NCBI GenBank assembly: GCA_933228895.1
Contig: OW121852.1
Coordinates: 121,205,544 to 121,269,543 of the forward strand
Direction: 5' to 3'
DNA from: Platycnemis pennipes
Taxonomy: Eukaryota; Arthropoda; Insecta; Odonata; Platycnemididae
DNA length: 64,000 nt
Of this stretch, positions 24,290 through 36,652 are shown one piece after another (position 1 is the stretch's first letter; each line of letters begins with the position of its first letter). Made by a program: the position numbers and the translations under genes. A model generated the notes under the pieces. The model saw only the letters and a list, made by a program, of their open reading frames with translations, had not been told where the DNA came from and did no database searches.

Positions 24290-24485
24290 AGGGGTAGGGT
24301 TTTCAATGAATGTAGAAAGAGTGTAGGAAACCTGTCGTCGGAATTAGCCTTCTCACAACGAATCTGCAAAGGGGTCCTGTACTGCTCTCGTAGTGCTCTC
24401 TGTAAGACACGCTCTCGGGACTCGAATCCGAGACCTCGAGAGTGAAGGCCAGTAATCTAGCCACTGAGCTTATCCGATCCCCTCA
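24290..24485 (-). mobile_element. tRNA-derived SINE, family A copy 1 (internally shortened)
   Basis: On the minus strand, TAAGCTCAGTGG (24472-24461) fits box A and GGATTCGAGTCC (24429-24418) fits box B, spaced as in a tRNA, followed by a body and a tail with CCGACGACAGGTTTCCTACAC. That tail corresponds to the GCCGACGCCGAGT-type tail of the copies at 34.0 and 61.4 kb. The polymerase III promoter head plus a shared non-tRNA tail defines a SINE. This copy lacks part of the middle. SINEs depend on a LINE for reverse transcription; whether the local RTE serves this one is not shown. Confidence 0.65.
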
Positions 24486-26559
24486 AAAACTTCATGTGAC
24501 CATTTCCTCTCAAAAGATATTCTTTAAGATTTTTTCGTCTTTTTTTACAGAATTCACAAAAGCCTCTTTTGCTTTTCCTTCCACATGACTCTACATTATT
24601 TACTCACGCCTGGTATCCATTTATCATCCTCTTCTTTAATGGAGTAGTAGCATTAGATTTTAAGGGCACATCGACTACGTAGGCCATTTTGCATCCTACT
24701 GTGATGTTACATTTGAAAAATTTCCTATATTGATAGACATTTCGAGGGGATGTATATATAACCGGTGAACCTGTGCGAAATATCTCCAATTAAGCCCTCC
24801 TACTCCTATAAGAAAATGATTCAGTCTCGTGTTGCGTTTTTGGAATGAAATTATCAGGAAGTGTGCATGCAAAAAAACAGCCTGTTTACGTAATTAATAA
24901 TGTGAATGAATGTGACGTATTTGCAGTTTTAAACACCTCTTTTTATTTATTTATTTTTACAGAAGATTAATAACAACATGCATGTTTCTTACTGACAAAT
25001 ACGTACTTATATACGCATTCTTCTTCATTTTTATTTTACAACGTATCCATGGGGTATTGTAGTAAAATGCTTTATATTATTGTTTTTTCAGGTAAACTGG
25101 TAATTCGATATCAGAAATCGGCAGAAAATCTTTTCCACTGCTACATTACTCATTGCTATAAGGTTTGCATCATTTGAAAAAAAAGGGATGTTGACCACGG
25201 ATATATAGGATTTTCGTGATTAGATATAATGGATCTAGCACAGCAGTTTTTATTTTTAGGCATCTCTGGAGCCCATACTGGCTAATAATAACGTAATACC
25301 CTTCACTTCCTGAAATCAGTATTGCTCGAAGTAGAAAAAAATAATGCCACGTGTCCCTTCCGACAAAGTGCGACCGAGACACAACCTTTCACGTCCTTAC
25401 TTGCGCAAGAGTGACGATAAAAGTTTCCCGACGCGACGCCAGATGGGACGAGAGTAGGATTACCTACTTCCTCACATGTACCCGTTCATCCCATTTTTGT
25501 TTTGTAACATACCCTATTTTTTTATTCCACGTAGAGACGATGGTCAAAGGTTTTGCTGAAAGGAGAAGCCGGGCTTGTTGGCACATTATGTTTCAGTCTC
25601 GATTTGCATATATTAATGGATGTATACATTTTTATACACCCGTCAAATACTTTGTCAAAACTGTGGATGAAAGTTTGAAGGTTTTTTTCCGTTAGCTGTA
25701 TTGGGGCATAAGATAAACCCTCAGAGGCACAAATAATAAAATAAAAAATTTCCTCCACATAACGTTTCACGTAACTTGCTAATAGCCGACCAATGTGACA
25801 TTACGAGGTAAGAAATAATTGTTACGTTTCTCGCATTATGTGCTACACCAATTATATAATTAGACTTGCTAAAATGGTAAACATTTTGCTCTGGTAGAAC
25901 TTATTTAATGGTCCTAAGAAACCTAAAACCAAATTTGCGTTCCAGCGTCCAACTATTGAATATACTGGTGTTGTTTTCAGCATAGGTACCCAATACGTTA
26001 TCATGACCACCTTTGTTGGAATGATTTCTCTGCTATAAGTTATATGATGTTTATTTCAAATATGCCATACCTCGTGCGGTACTTGGTTACCTCAAGTGAA
26101 GTGTAGTTTATCTTAAAATATCTCGGTTAGCTTCCTCTGTGATTTATTTATTTTATAATAAAATTTAAATTGCCAGGGATTCCAGTGCTTCCTTTGGGTG
26201 AAAAGACGGAACTCAATGAATCATGGCTCATTGAATCTTTTAGGTTCTAAGCTCAGGATTGATATAAGTACGGTGTTTCTTTTGATGAACTTTGTTTATG
26301 AGCATGATATTATGCCAAAGATTGGAATGGAAGGAATATCCCATCGTTTGTATAAGATTATTTCATGAAGAACTTTGTTATTTATTATCTCATTATAAAT
26401 TTGATGACTCCTATGCATCACTTATTTTTGCTTGGTAAAACTGAAAAATTAACCACATTACTGCAACTTACCGTTAGTTGAATCTACTAATTATAGGCAC
26501 CTGAAGTGATCGTTGGATGAGGTTTCATTCAGTCTAATGTAGTCACCTGCGTCATTGTT
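24486..26559. other. AT-rich non-coding DNA, no feature recognised
   Basis: Reading frames at 25351-25695 (plus) and 25522-25770 (minus) overlap and show no domain. No repeat recognised. Confidence 0.45.
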
Positions 26560-27330
26560 TCAGGTGTGGACCTGAGGGAGAAAGAGAGAATGAAGCACGG
26601 GGAATCGGGTTGCGAGGATACGGAGAAGTGTCGGCCACCCTCCCTCCCTCTGTCCCTGCGGTCGAGCCGAAGGGGTGCCTCGACGGACCTTTTATTTCAT
26701 CCCGTTTTTATTATGCTTTTTTATTCTCGGGACCGCTTTGGCATGCCAACTTCGACGCCCGTATTGATTTATGTCCTCCTCCTCCGACTCTGATCTCCTG
26801 ATCCGGACTGTTCCGCAGGTCGCAATTGGCTGAGGCGGTCCTCTTGAGGACGCACGTAAGGGCCTCTTATTGGTCCGCGGGCGTCCAACGGGCCTCTATT
26901 TGCCGATTCAAGGTGTGCCCCGGTGGTGTAAGTCGTCGTTTTGCCCAGATTGTCTGCGAAGGGATGAGTTTTGAGGGTGAGCGGGGCAGGAAGAGGGCAG
27001 TTTGCCCCGTGGGAGGGGCACTGCGTGGGGGGAGGAGGAGGGCAGATGGGTGACGCGGGGCGGGGACCCAAAGCATTGTTGTCGATAAGCTGTGAATTTT
27101 GCCAGGGGACTTAAAATGTACGGCAGATATGAGTTGCCATAACTACTGCGTGTTCCGAATAATTTAGCCCTGGGGAGATTTTGCTGTCGGTGTTGATCCG
27201 ACAGCATGCGAGCAGTGAAAAAAGTCGCAATGCCCTCAAAATAACAATAATGCGGATGATATCGGCAAAAATAAAGCGGTCTTGCATTTTGCCACGAAAA
27301 GGTGGAAGTACTCCCGCACTGATATTTTGA
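26560..27330. other. GC-rich island with alternating purine and pyrimidine tracts
   Basis: A GA-rich patch (about 26574-26630) is followed by CT-rich patches (26636-26660 and 26770-26795) and then a G-rich stretch (about 26960-27065). CpG is frequent. Frames of up to 100 codons on both strands are low-complexity. Candidate regulatory island by composition. Confidence 0.4.
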
Positions 27331-30300
27331 TATTCACGATGCAACCAAGGGTACATAAATTTACATAAAAGGAATAGTAGTTTTTAAATTGAGTTCATGA
27401 AATAAATATCATTGCTCTTCGGTGTCACGAAATATCTATAGATGGTTCAAGATTTCACAGTTGAAGTCTAGAGTCTGTCAACAAAGAGTCTAGGGAAAAA
27501 TAGTCAAGGAACCTTTTCTTTGGGACCCTCCGTAGGCTTTTATACAATTTTGCTGGATTTCGCCGTATAACATATGGTCAATTCGTATTTGTATCTGTCA
27601 TTTTATATGTTTTTAAGAATAGCCTCATGTCGAAAGAAATGTTGATATTCTACCTTGTTTTCAACAATTATTGTACTATTATTCTACCAAATTATGGATT
27701 TAGTAACGACATATATGCTGCTCACGTGAATACATATCGTCAATTGTGCCTCAGATTATTACAACCATTTGAAAAGTTCATCATATAGAGAATCGTTTCA
27801 ATAAAAATGAAAATGCTCTTCGTGTTTTATATGCCAAAGTAGAAAAAAATTATATGGATGTAAAGCAAAAATGGTTGACATTGAAACTTTTTGGTGAAAC
27901 TTTAGAGCAGTTGGGGATGGTATGTGGAGGGTAATGGGATCATGGACTAAAAGAGGGAAATTTTTCTTTTTTTTCAAGCAGATTTTTTGGAATATTTTCC
28001 TGACCCTATTATATACCTCCGAAAATTGTGTCATAATAATATAAATACTATGATATTGATCTAATACTCGATTAAATGGTAAATATATATGAACGAAAAA
28101 TTCTGATTAGGCTATTTATAATGCTCCCTATTATTATTTGTTGAACAATATCGATCACAAGCTTAAAAAAATCTATGTGAAATAACAAGCATGTCGTAGC
28201 TCAGTTTTAAACATAACAATAGACTGATGTTTTATGAAAATGATCACTTAATCCTACTGATCTCAGCTAACTGAATTTCGGATTTGCTTATGCCATGCGA
28301 GTTAATGAGCTCTAGGTTGGCAGAAAAAAAACGCTTTAGTAAAGGACGCGAAGTAAGGTGCTATATTTTCTCTCTCTCCCACTTTAATCCCCATATGTTC
28401 TTGCTACTATATCGTTTGTCGTTGCTTATGGAAATTTGCCTTCTTTCATTTAAGTCACTCGTAATAATCTCATGCAGCTATATGCCAATTAATTCTTCCT
28501 CTCCCCCTAACCTTTCTTTATCCTGTTAGCCATTTTCAGTTTTCAGTGTCTTAAGTACAGAATAAATGGATGTGGTAGTCATAAAAATGTGGCTTTGTCA
28601 TTCCTAAATTATGAGCCACCTGCAATTTTATGTTCCCAATGCCTACCAAGTGTTTTAATGATTGCAAAGCCATGATGAAAATTCCGACTTACCGCGATAC
28701 CGCAATGAATGGTCCAATCGACCCGCCAATTTCTCTTAGCTAGCCCTGAGGTACGTTTTTGTTATTTGTGTGAAATAATATTCTTTATCTTTCATAAGCT
28801 TCTGAAGGCTATGGGTGTTACTTCTTATAGCTAAATGTTGTAGTAGTTAGAAAGCACCATCTAATATTTTGGTGCTTTGTCACACCTTTGCCTCTTTCAA
28901 AGCTATAATGAGTTTAATACAGTTTAATAAATAATCCTGCCCAAATAATTTTACCTAAACACGCAATATATAAGTACTATGTATTCCAGGTAGAAACATA
29001 ATTATTAATAATGAAAAATAATTGCTATGCGCTTCATACTTGGGTAAATTAAAACTTAACGATTTTTAGAGAAACCTTTGCAGATTTTCACCGTCCATGA
29101 CATAATATTATTTTTTCGATAAACCAATCAGTCAGTCGCTTTTCGTACCAGCGGGAGAGTAGTAGTCGCTGCTTCGATGTCCCTTGGATATTTATCTGAA
29201 AACCGTTAAATAAAGTCTAAATTTACCGACTGTATGTGATGTTTACAAATAATCACCTGTACCTAATGGTCACTTTCTATTTTATTTGTTTATATTGTTT
29301 TCTCTACCGGAGTATTTTTCTTTTGAAAAATATCGCAGTGTCGATATCGCTATTGTGGAAATCGCTTAACTTAAAATGAAGGGGACCAAACGAAATATTT
29401 CGCTTTACCCGAAAAACGTGTTAAACGAATACAATTCTCTCACTTCTCGCCACGTTCATTTCCATGAAATGGAATATTTGAAGTCTCGTATATTGAAAAA
29501 TATCACAGGCTTACATTTATTAAATAAAAAAATGAAGTATTTATTTCAATAAATGCGTATATTTTTAAATTTACCTCAGAATTATTTTCAACTTCATGAT
29601 ACAGAATTTAAATGTATTAAAAAGCCTTACAATTTATTATGTTGATTAGGAAACCTTTAGATTACCTTTAAATTTAGGATATGAACATATATTCCAAAAT
29701 TCAATGAATTTCTTGGGTACTCAAGATCAGTTCAGGAGGACTGCGGTGTTACCTTCAATGGCGATAACACATGCTTTATAAAAGAGTCCTTGCAATGGTG
29801 ACAGATGGCGTAATATGCTGGAGACTGCTTTCAGCTGGATCTTGTTTCCCACCTCCCTCCTTATCCCCTGAGCCTCCATAGGTGATCTCCTCCCTCCTCG
29901 GATGAAGCCGTTTGTCCGTCGTCTGCCCGCCACCCTCTTTCCCACCCAATAGTGTCTACCACTCCTCCGCAACTCGTCATTTCACGAAGTCTCGGACCAC
30001 CCCTTCATCGGTTTATGGCGCCGCGTCACCTAGATAACTCCTCTGGCCCTAAACAGCCTGTTGAGTGGCGTGGTTACGTACCGAATTCACTTGAGTCTCA
30101 CTTTAATTCACCTTACATTGGAGGAAAAATCATTTGAATCTCAGACTAACCTCGTGAGTGATGAGCACCTTAATTTAAAAATGTTGTACACACTTTTGTT
30201 CACCGTGTTGTCTCCCTTTTCGGTTATCACTTAGAGCTGAGGTGCGCAACTAAGTAAAAGATCTCTCAGTTCACTACACGCCATCCGTTTTCCATCAGTG

Positions 30301-30589
30301 TATATATTTATCTCGCCTTCTCCACTCTACTAAATCATTTCCTTTTGTAGTTTTTCTATATTACACCCAAAGTTGCTTTCATTTGATCAGTCATTCAAAT
30401 AACCATTTTTTTGTTTTCTTAAATATTTTTAAGGGAACAAAATTGATCCAACCGTCCACAGGTACCTTCAACGATGCGTTCCCTCGTGGAAACATTATCC
30501 TAATCTATTTGAGATGTAATCCTTTGCTTATAGGGAACGGAGACTCAATTATTACGGATGAGCTAATAGATAAGGATGTGTACGTAGGG
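27331..30589. other. AT-rich non-coding DNA with a moderate GC patch at 29800-30080
   Basis: No gene supported. A T/C-rich tract at 28360-28530 resembles the other T/C-rich tracts (7.7, 34.2 and 52 kb) whose complements are A-rich. The patch at 29800-30080 has balanced composition but no domain in its frames. Confidence 0.4.
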
Positions 30590-31610
30590 TGTTGGGAACT
30601 GGAAAACCATATTGGAACGTGGGGAAGGGTTTGGGGGGGGAAGGGGGGGAGGGAAGAACGGAAATGCAGGCGGCTAGGGACTTGGTGAGGGGGCGGGGGA
30701 AAGAAGGGTTAAGTAAAGGGAAACGAAGGGAGGGAGCGGATGGTGCAGGAATAATTTTACATTCCATTAATATACGTTACTATACGCCATGACATTTTTT
30801 TGCCCGCTTCCAAGCACCCCACTCACAGCGGTGCTAAATCTTAGCCGTACCAGTCTGTGCCGAAGAAAAGTAATGTCTTAAAGCCCTGGTAGGGAAAAAA
30901 ATAACGCACTCTGCCTCCTCTCTTTCTTCTCCCGCTCCTCGGCACTGCCACAAGTCCTCTATTCCATCCCCCTCTCTCTCCCTCTCGCTGAGGAATCACA
31001 ATTCCTTCCGTTCCTCTCCACCCTTTCCAACTTCCTCCCACACTTCCCTCCTTTCTTGGTAGGAGAGAGAGGGAGTGTAGGGGGAGGAGAGAGAGAGAGG
31101 CCTTTCTCTTATTCTTACCGCAAACTCCCTCGAGGTGGATATAAGAGGCTGAAAGGAGGGGGATGGATAAGAGGGAAGGAGAAGGGAGACGTGCCTAAAT
31201 TATAGCCGTTAAGACAGGGATGGCCGGGGAGAGTCGTGAAAATCCCTTAAATTACTGCCGCTACGAAAATTTCAATGGGATTATGCCATATGTACGCACT
31301 TGGCAGGGCAGAAGGAGGGTCCGTGGTGGAGAGGAGGGAGGCCAAGTTTTGGGGCCGGAACGGGTTTGTTTGGGGTGGACGGGGCGGGAAGGGTTTGAGG
31401 ATTGTCACAGCGAGCGGCGCTCCGTTAGCACCGGATGTGGTGGGGGTCGATGTGGGGAATGGGGAGGCGCTGAGTGGGGATTTGTACGGAGAATCCCGGA
31501 ATTGTCGGAATTCTGGGCGCAGAAGCGATGCCCTAAGCGGATGCTGTGTCCTGACGAAAGAAATCAATGCTCTTGTTTGAGTGGGGTTAACAAGTGTAGG
31601 ACATGAATAA
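30590..31610. other. GC-rich island, purine / pyrimidine / purine blocks
   Basis: Top strand is G-rich at 30600-30740 (with a poly-G G-quadruplex-like cluster at about 30628-30652), C/T-rich at 30890-31050, and G/A-rich again from about 31055 with GAGA repeats near 31085-31100. Frames of up to 136 codons on both strands are artefacts of composition. GAGA repeats can bind GAGA-factor-like proteins in insects, so regulatory use is possible. Confidence 0.4.
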
Positions 31611-32869
31611 AATTTGGCAAGCACTAGAGAGGGAGTTAAATAACATTTTGAAAGCAACCTTATTTATGGTAAGCACTCGAAATTCTCTTGTCTTATGATT
31701 AGGAATAAGTACTATTGACTTGCGTAATTTTATTTGAAGAAGTTGCGAAGTAATTATTTTTCATTTATAATTTACTTTGCTGTCAAACGAAAGTTAGTTA
31801 TGCATGCCTAATTTTTTACAATTATTAAGCTACTGTAGTAAGTGGAAATGAATTAATTGCAATTGTAGTATTCTCTGTGTGGAATGGAATTTATTCCTCA
31901 GCATGCTTTACCATTTTGACAATTGGTAGCGCGGGTTGCAACACTAAAACCGACTCCATAGGTTAACTTAGAGTAATAAGGCATCTGAATTACCGTCATA
32001 TAGTGAAATAAGGATAACCAATATAATTCCGAATATTCTAGGAGCCATTCATGATACCTTCTTAAATTGTCAAAAATAAGAGTATAATTTGTGATTTCGT
32101 CCATTTCGTTTGTTTACTCCGTGCTCAATTAACCTCAGAAAGATTTGACTCTTGTTTTCCTTTGGTTTACTTCGCTATCTGTTGTTTTTATGTCAAGTAA
32201 ATAGGTCTTCAACGAAGCATTTCAGATATTTGTCTCTTCTGATTCTCCCCGGCCTTAAGCCAGAGCCTCAGAATCAGACCTTAAATAAGTCTTGTGCCTC
32301 AGAATTATTTTGCGTTACTTATGAGTGGGTAAGTCATTGGGATTCTACTTCATAAAAATAGAGGGATACGGTGTATTCATGCCTTAGCTTGGCATATGAA
32401 GGGGATATGAATATGGAACTCACCGGCGTTAACAATTCTAAATGCTTAAATGCTGACTCCAGACTGAAGGGAGAGATGAATTTTCTCGAAAGCTATTCTC
32501 GATCGTGATCGAGATAGTCCATCGGATACTCCGTTGATGGTATGTTTGCTAAAAACTAATCTCGAATAGTTGGTGTTTTTTTAACCATGGCATTGATATA
32601 GAAACATTAGTACAGATAGTCTCCTCTCACGGAATCCTTTCTGCTTGCTGCACTTCTAGAATTGTTTTGGAGAGAGCCTTAGCGGATTTTTCTCCGCGAA
32701 GATCATCAAAACATCGTGAAATCTCAAGTTCATTTCATCTTTTTGCGAGGCAGATTTTCGATGGCAAAAACCATCGATTTCCTGATTCCGCTTCTTGATG
32801 AGTGATGCGCGGTTGTTAGCTTTTGCCACAGCGGGAATCTTAATGTTTGGTACCTACTTCGCGTCCTTA
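31611..32869. other. AT-rich non-coding DNA, no feature recognised
   Basis: Short frames only; none recognised. Confidence 0.45.
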
Positions 32870-33740
32870 TTTCCCTGATAGCCGTCTTGAGCAAGCCTTT
32901 AACCCTTGTCCCTCCCTCTTTGACCGCCCAAACCTTCTCCGCCAGCCGATCGTCCCCTTCCTCCCTTATCGCTCCCCCTCCCCTCTCACGCATAGCGCTC
33001 TTCTTTTTCCCTTTACCTGTTGTCCTGGAGTGGAGGCGGCTCGAAGGGTCATGAGATATCCGAAAGACAAAAGGGGAGGTAGGCAAGATGGGCTCGGATG
33101 GGGAAGGTGAAGGATGGAGGAAAGGATGGCCCTCTTTTCATTTATTTATTTTTTTCGAGAATGGTTCCGACGGGGTGGAGCGGGGGAGTTGGTAGTGGTG
33201 CCGGGAGGGGGTGGGGGAGGGGGAGGTTTCGGAGGGACAGGAAAAGGGGGTGAACTCCTGGAATTCGGAGCCTGGCAGCCTCCCGAGTGTGTGATCCCGG
33301 GGTTTGAGTTTCGGGGGCGGGCGAGCGACGTGTTGGTTGGTTGGGATTTCGTGCGGGACGAGGGTGGGCCGGAGTTTTGTTCTGCGTGCGTGTGGTGTGT
33401 TCTTCGGTGAGAGGGGGAGGGAGAATTTTTTTGTGGCGGGGGTGGTGGTGTGTGGCATGGGGTGGAGGGTGGCCGGGGGGAGGGAGTGTAGGGTGGGGGA
33501 AGGTCGGGATTGGGTGTGGGCCCAAAGGAATAGAATTTTTCACTCGCGTCTCGGGAGCCCGGTGGCCCGTAAATCATTTCAGTCATTCCTTTGGAAGTGT
33601 CCACCTTAAACTCTTGCCCGCCCTTCCCCCTCCCCTGCCCACGTCTTCTTCCTTCCCCCACCCCTCCCCTCTCCTCTCCTAGACCATTCCAACATATCCT
33701 TTCCTCCCACCTTCTCCCTTGATCCATACGTTTTCTCTTT
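32870..33740. other. GC-rich island with extreme strand asymmetry and G-runs
   Basis: Pyrimidine-rich at about 32880-33010, then very G-rich at 33060-33500, then C/T-rich at 33610-33725. Minus-strand frames of up to 193 codons here are Pro/Thr/Ser translations of the G-rich strand and are rejected as genes. The four-G-run cluster at 33203-33223 meets the G-quadruplex pattern. Confidence 0.45.
33203..33223 (+). other. G-quadruplex-forming run
   Basis: One run of three G and three runs of five G, separated by single bases (A, T, A), satisfy the usual G-quadruplex pattern with the shortest possible loops. More G-runs follow to about 33252. Confidence 0.6.
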
Positions 33741-33929
33741 GTTTTGCGTCTTTATTCTCATCTTGACTTCACGTTCACCTATTCTGCAATGGGTATTCGC
33801 CTAATAATGCGCTCAACGCCTGGTTCCTCATACGTAGAATATTCCTCTCTGCTATCAGCAGTTATTCAGGGGAGGCACCCACATAAGGCAGGTGAGATGT
33901 TGGGTATAGGTGACGTTTTTCCAGGGAAA

Positions 33930-34192
33930 TGAGGAAGGATGGAAAAAAACTCGGCGTTGGAAGATAGTCTGCTCTCAACGAAAGGGTTCTATGATATAAC
34001 GTGCCATTCGATGAACGGACAAGCACTCTCAATATTATGCGTACTATGAGTGTTTTATGGAGAGTAGTCGAAGTATTCTCCGTAAAGCTCCCAATCAGAG
34101 ATCCAATGAAAAATCTCAATTACTGCCGGAATTTGAACCCGAGCCCTCTGGATGAAATGCCATTGCTCTAGCTACCACTCAACTCGATTTCC
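33930..34192 (-). mobile_element. tRNA-derived SINE, family A copy 2
   Basis: On the minus strand the head has CGAGTTGAGTGGTAGC (box A, 34186-34171) and GGGTTCAAATTCC (box B, 34140-34128). The body then carries CATCGAATGGCACGTTA and the tail CCAACGCCGAGT, with CCATCCTTCCTC at the 3' end. The body and tail match the copy at 61325-61582 block by block, which shows both are one family. All three family A copies lie on the minus strand. No clear target-site duplication was fixed. Confidence 0.75.
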
Positions 34193-36595
34193 TCCTCGCA
34201 TCTTCACCTTTCACTCTGAATTTTCGCTCGATTTTTCCTATCTCTATAGTTTCTTGGGTGCCGACATTCTTTCTCCAATTTTTCGAAACTATTGCGAGAA
34301 ATAATCTTCCCCCTTTTTCTTCTTATCTTATTTCTATACTCATATTGTTTTCTAATCGCATTTCTTACTGATTTCTGAAAATTTTTTACTTTCGCTAAAT
34401 GGAAAAATATTCAGCGTTCATTGATGATGCTCCATTCTTCAATATTATGATTTTTCTTAGGTCATGAGTGGTCTTTACCTCAGCACCTTTACTCTATAAC
34501 GTTCATGTTTTATTTCAGTAATTTCTCCCCGCCTTCACATACTCTCCAGCATCATTGCAGGTCTGAATTAAGTTTCACAGTTTACCCCTATTATTGGTGG
34601 TTTTGGAATATACTATCATATCTATTTTTATGGTATCGCTCAGTTAATGCTTGTTTGCTGGAGAGTTTTCAATACTTTTCTTGGTATTAAGGAATATACC
34701 TATACCTTGTTTATTTGAAAAAAAAATAAGATTTGCCTTTTGAAGCCAGTGTGACTCAATGTTTTTCGCAACTTATTTAAGCATCGACGCGTTTTTCTAC
34801 TCCTGCATCAGCATTGCAGTTCAAATTCGTTTTTTCGGTCACTGATATAGCGTTACAATCCATATGCATCAATTTTTACCCCTACACCACGCCCCTTCAT
34901 CACATTCTCCTCTCCCCTATCCCTCCAATCCTTTTTCCCTTTACCTCAACACGTCCATAAACCACCACGATCCTCTTAAGGCGTACCGCATGTGCTCCGT
35001 TCGAAATACAAATAAAAACAATCCCCACGGGTGAGCCATCTCTTTTCACTCTCTCGACTCTTTGTCTCCCTTTCCCATCTCACCACCTCCTCGCTAGGGG
35101 AAATGTTTTATCCTCCATCTTGGAGAATATTTTACCTTCGTCTCTCATCACCAAATTCTTCCCCTCTTTTTTTTCAAAAATATGATCGCATGTGTATATT
35201 TTTGACATCTCCTAGCCTTTGAGGTTGAACGATAATTCTTGCGCAATGTAACAAAACTTTAAATTTGCGTTGCGAATATATTCTGAGCATACTTATGATT
35301 TTTGTGATCATTTTAATAGCTGACAGTATGGTCGGTGATAGTTGATAAATGTAGCAGTAACGGGCATTTTCAATCGCCGAGTGTCCCCTTCCTATAAAAA
35401 AAACTGCCATAATATAAAATCTATGATGAAAAAAGACCATTTGTGATATGATCAGCTGTGACGTTTGAAAAAAAAAATTACCTGTGAAACAGAAAATAAC
35501 CATCTGTGATACATACAATTTCTGATTGAAGAAAAAATATCCAACAAAACTATAAACTGTGATTTAAACTTTACAACTGGCGATATAGATTGTTGCATAT
35601 ATTTTTGGCCATACCCCCCTGTGTGCCTCCAATTCATGGATATGAATTAACTTTCCTTAAACTATGTACATTAATGAGCCATGAACTCAGAGAAGAGGGA
35701 GCTTTACAGCCTCATCTGGCCTAGGTTAAAAAAGGAAAATACAAATTTCCAGCTTCCTCTCTGCCACAAAGACTGTAAAGTCCTATTATTAGACTTTTGG
35801 TTTTTAGGGCTTAAAAGGTTCGATTCATTTCTGCATAATTCAAAATTGTGAAAAATTAATCAGTCAATAGGCACGCAAAAAAAGATCATTAATTCCTTGA
35901 AAGCGGTTTTACGTAGTTCGGGATTCAATCAATATTTTTTCTTTGATTTTAAATTAATTTTCTGAAAAAAAAAAGGAAAAATACCGCTTAAAATACTCTG
36001 AATAATATGTATGAAATTTAATATACTCCTTTTGGTGGGCATGGTATCGGATTTCATTGACCTAGCGTTATTCAATGGTTATTCTTAACCTTATGTTTAG
36101 GTCTATTGAATTAAGAAGTTTTCGGGAAATATTTTTCCCCCGTTTTGTTTAATGTTATACACTTTTCCTTGTCCAGTTCGTGCCGTGAAGCGGAACAATG
36201 CAATGAGGAATCGGTTCCTGAGCTCATCAGTGCATTTTAGCTCGTCTGAAATACTAATTAACATGTACGTTATGGTATGCATGGAAACGTATCAAAACTA
36301 TAGTAAGAATTGGGCGGAAAAGGAATAAGGCAAAGAGAGGAAACTCTTCTTTCGTAGGGGAAAATGCAGACTAAATCTCTCTCAAAAATTTTAAGCGGTT
36401 AGCTTTTCTGAATACGCTAACGGTAATCCAAGAATTCCATAAATTGTTAATGTTAAGGTTTAACATTTCGCATAGTGTCAGCAACCTTACAACGTGTGAA
36501 GTTGCGGTATTTCATTAGTATATTAATTTTTCGACAGTGAAACCGGTGGCTTACTCAAAATAGCAATATGATTTTTGGCAATGCATGCCTGGTAT
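34193..36595. other. AT-rich non-coding DNA; T/C-rich at 34200-34560 and a degenerate repeat at 35440-35570
   Basis: No gene supported. At 35440-35570 the block CTGTGA or TGTGA recurs every 15-50 bases within T/A runs, a degenerate tandem-like pattern with no clean unit. The T/C-rich tract at 34200-34560 has an A-rich complement without a recognisable retrotransposon motif. Confidence 0.35.
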
Positions 36596-36652
36596 GGAAT
36601 CCCACCTGCCACATGCCCTTAGGCTGTCTTTTAGGGTACATTGTAGATGTGT
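36596..36652 (+). repeat. Short interspersed repeat core, copy 4
   Basis: GGAATCCCACCTGCCACATG to TTAGGGTACATTGTAGATGT aligns with the other copies: the CACC..GCCACA block, a spacer and the TAGGGTA..TTGTAGATGT block. It is more diverged than copies 1 and 3. Confidence 0.5.

Noticed and set aside
24411..24485. Possible functional tRNA gene
   Set aside because: Boxes A and B fit, but the acceptor stem does not close and the sequence runs on into a SINE body shared with other copies.
33142..33727. Minus-strand frames of 133 and 193 codons
   Set aside because: Pro/Thr/Ser-rich translation of a G-rich tract, with frames open on several phases at once; a product of base composition.
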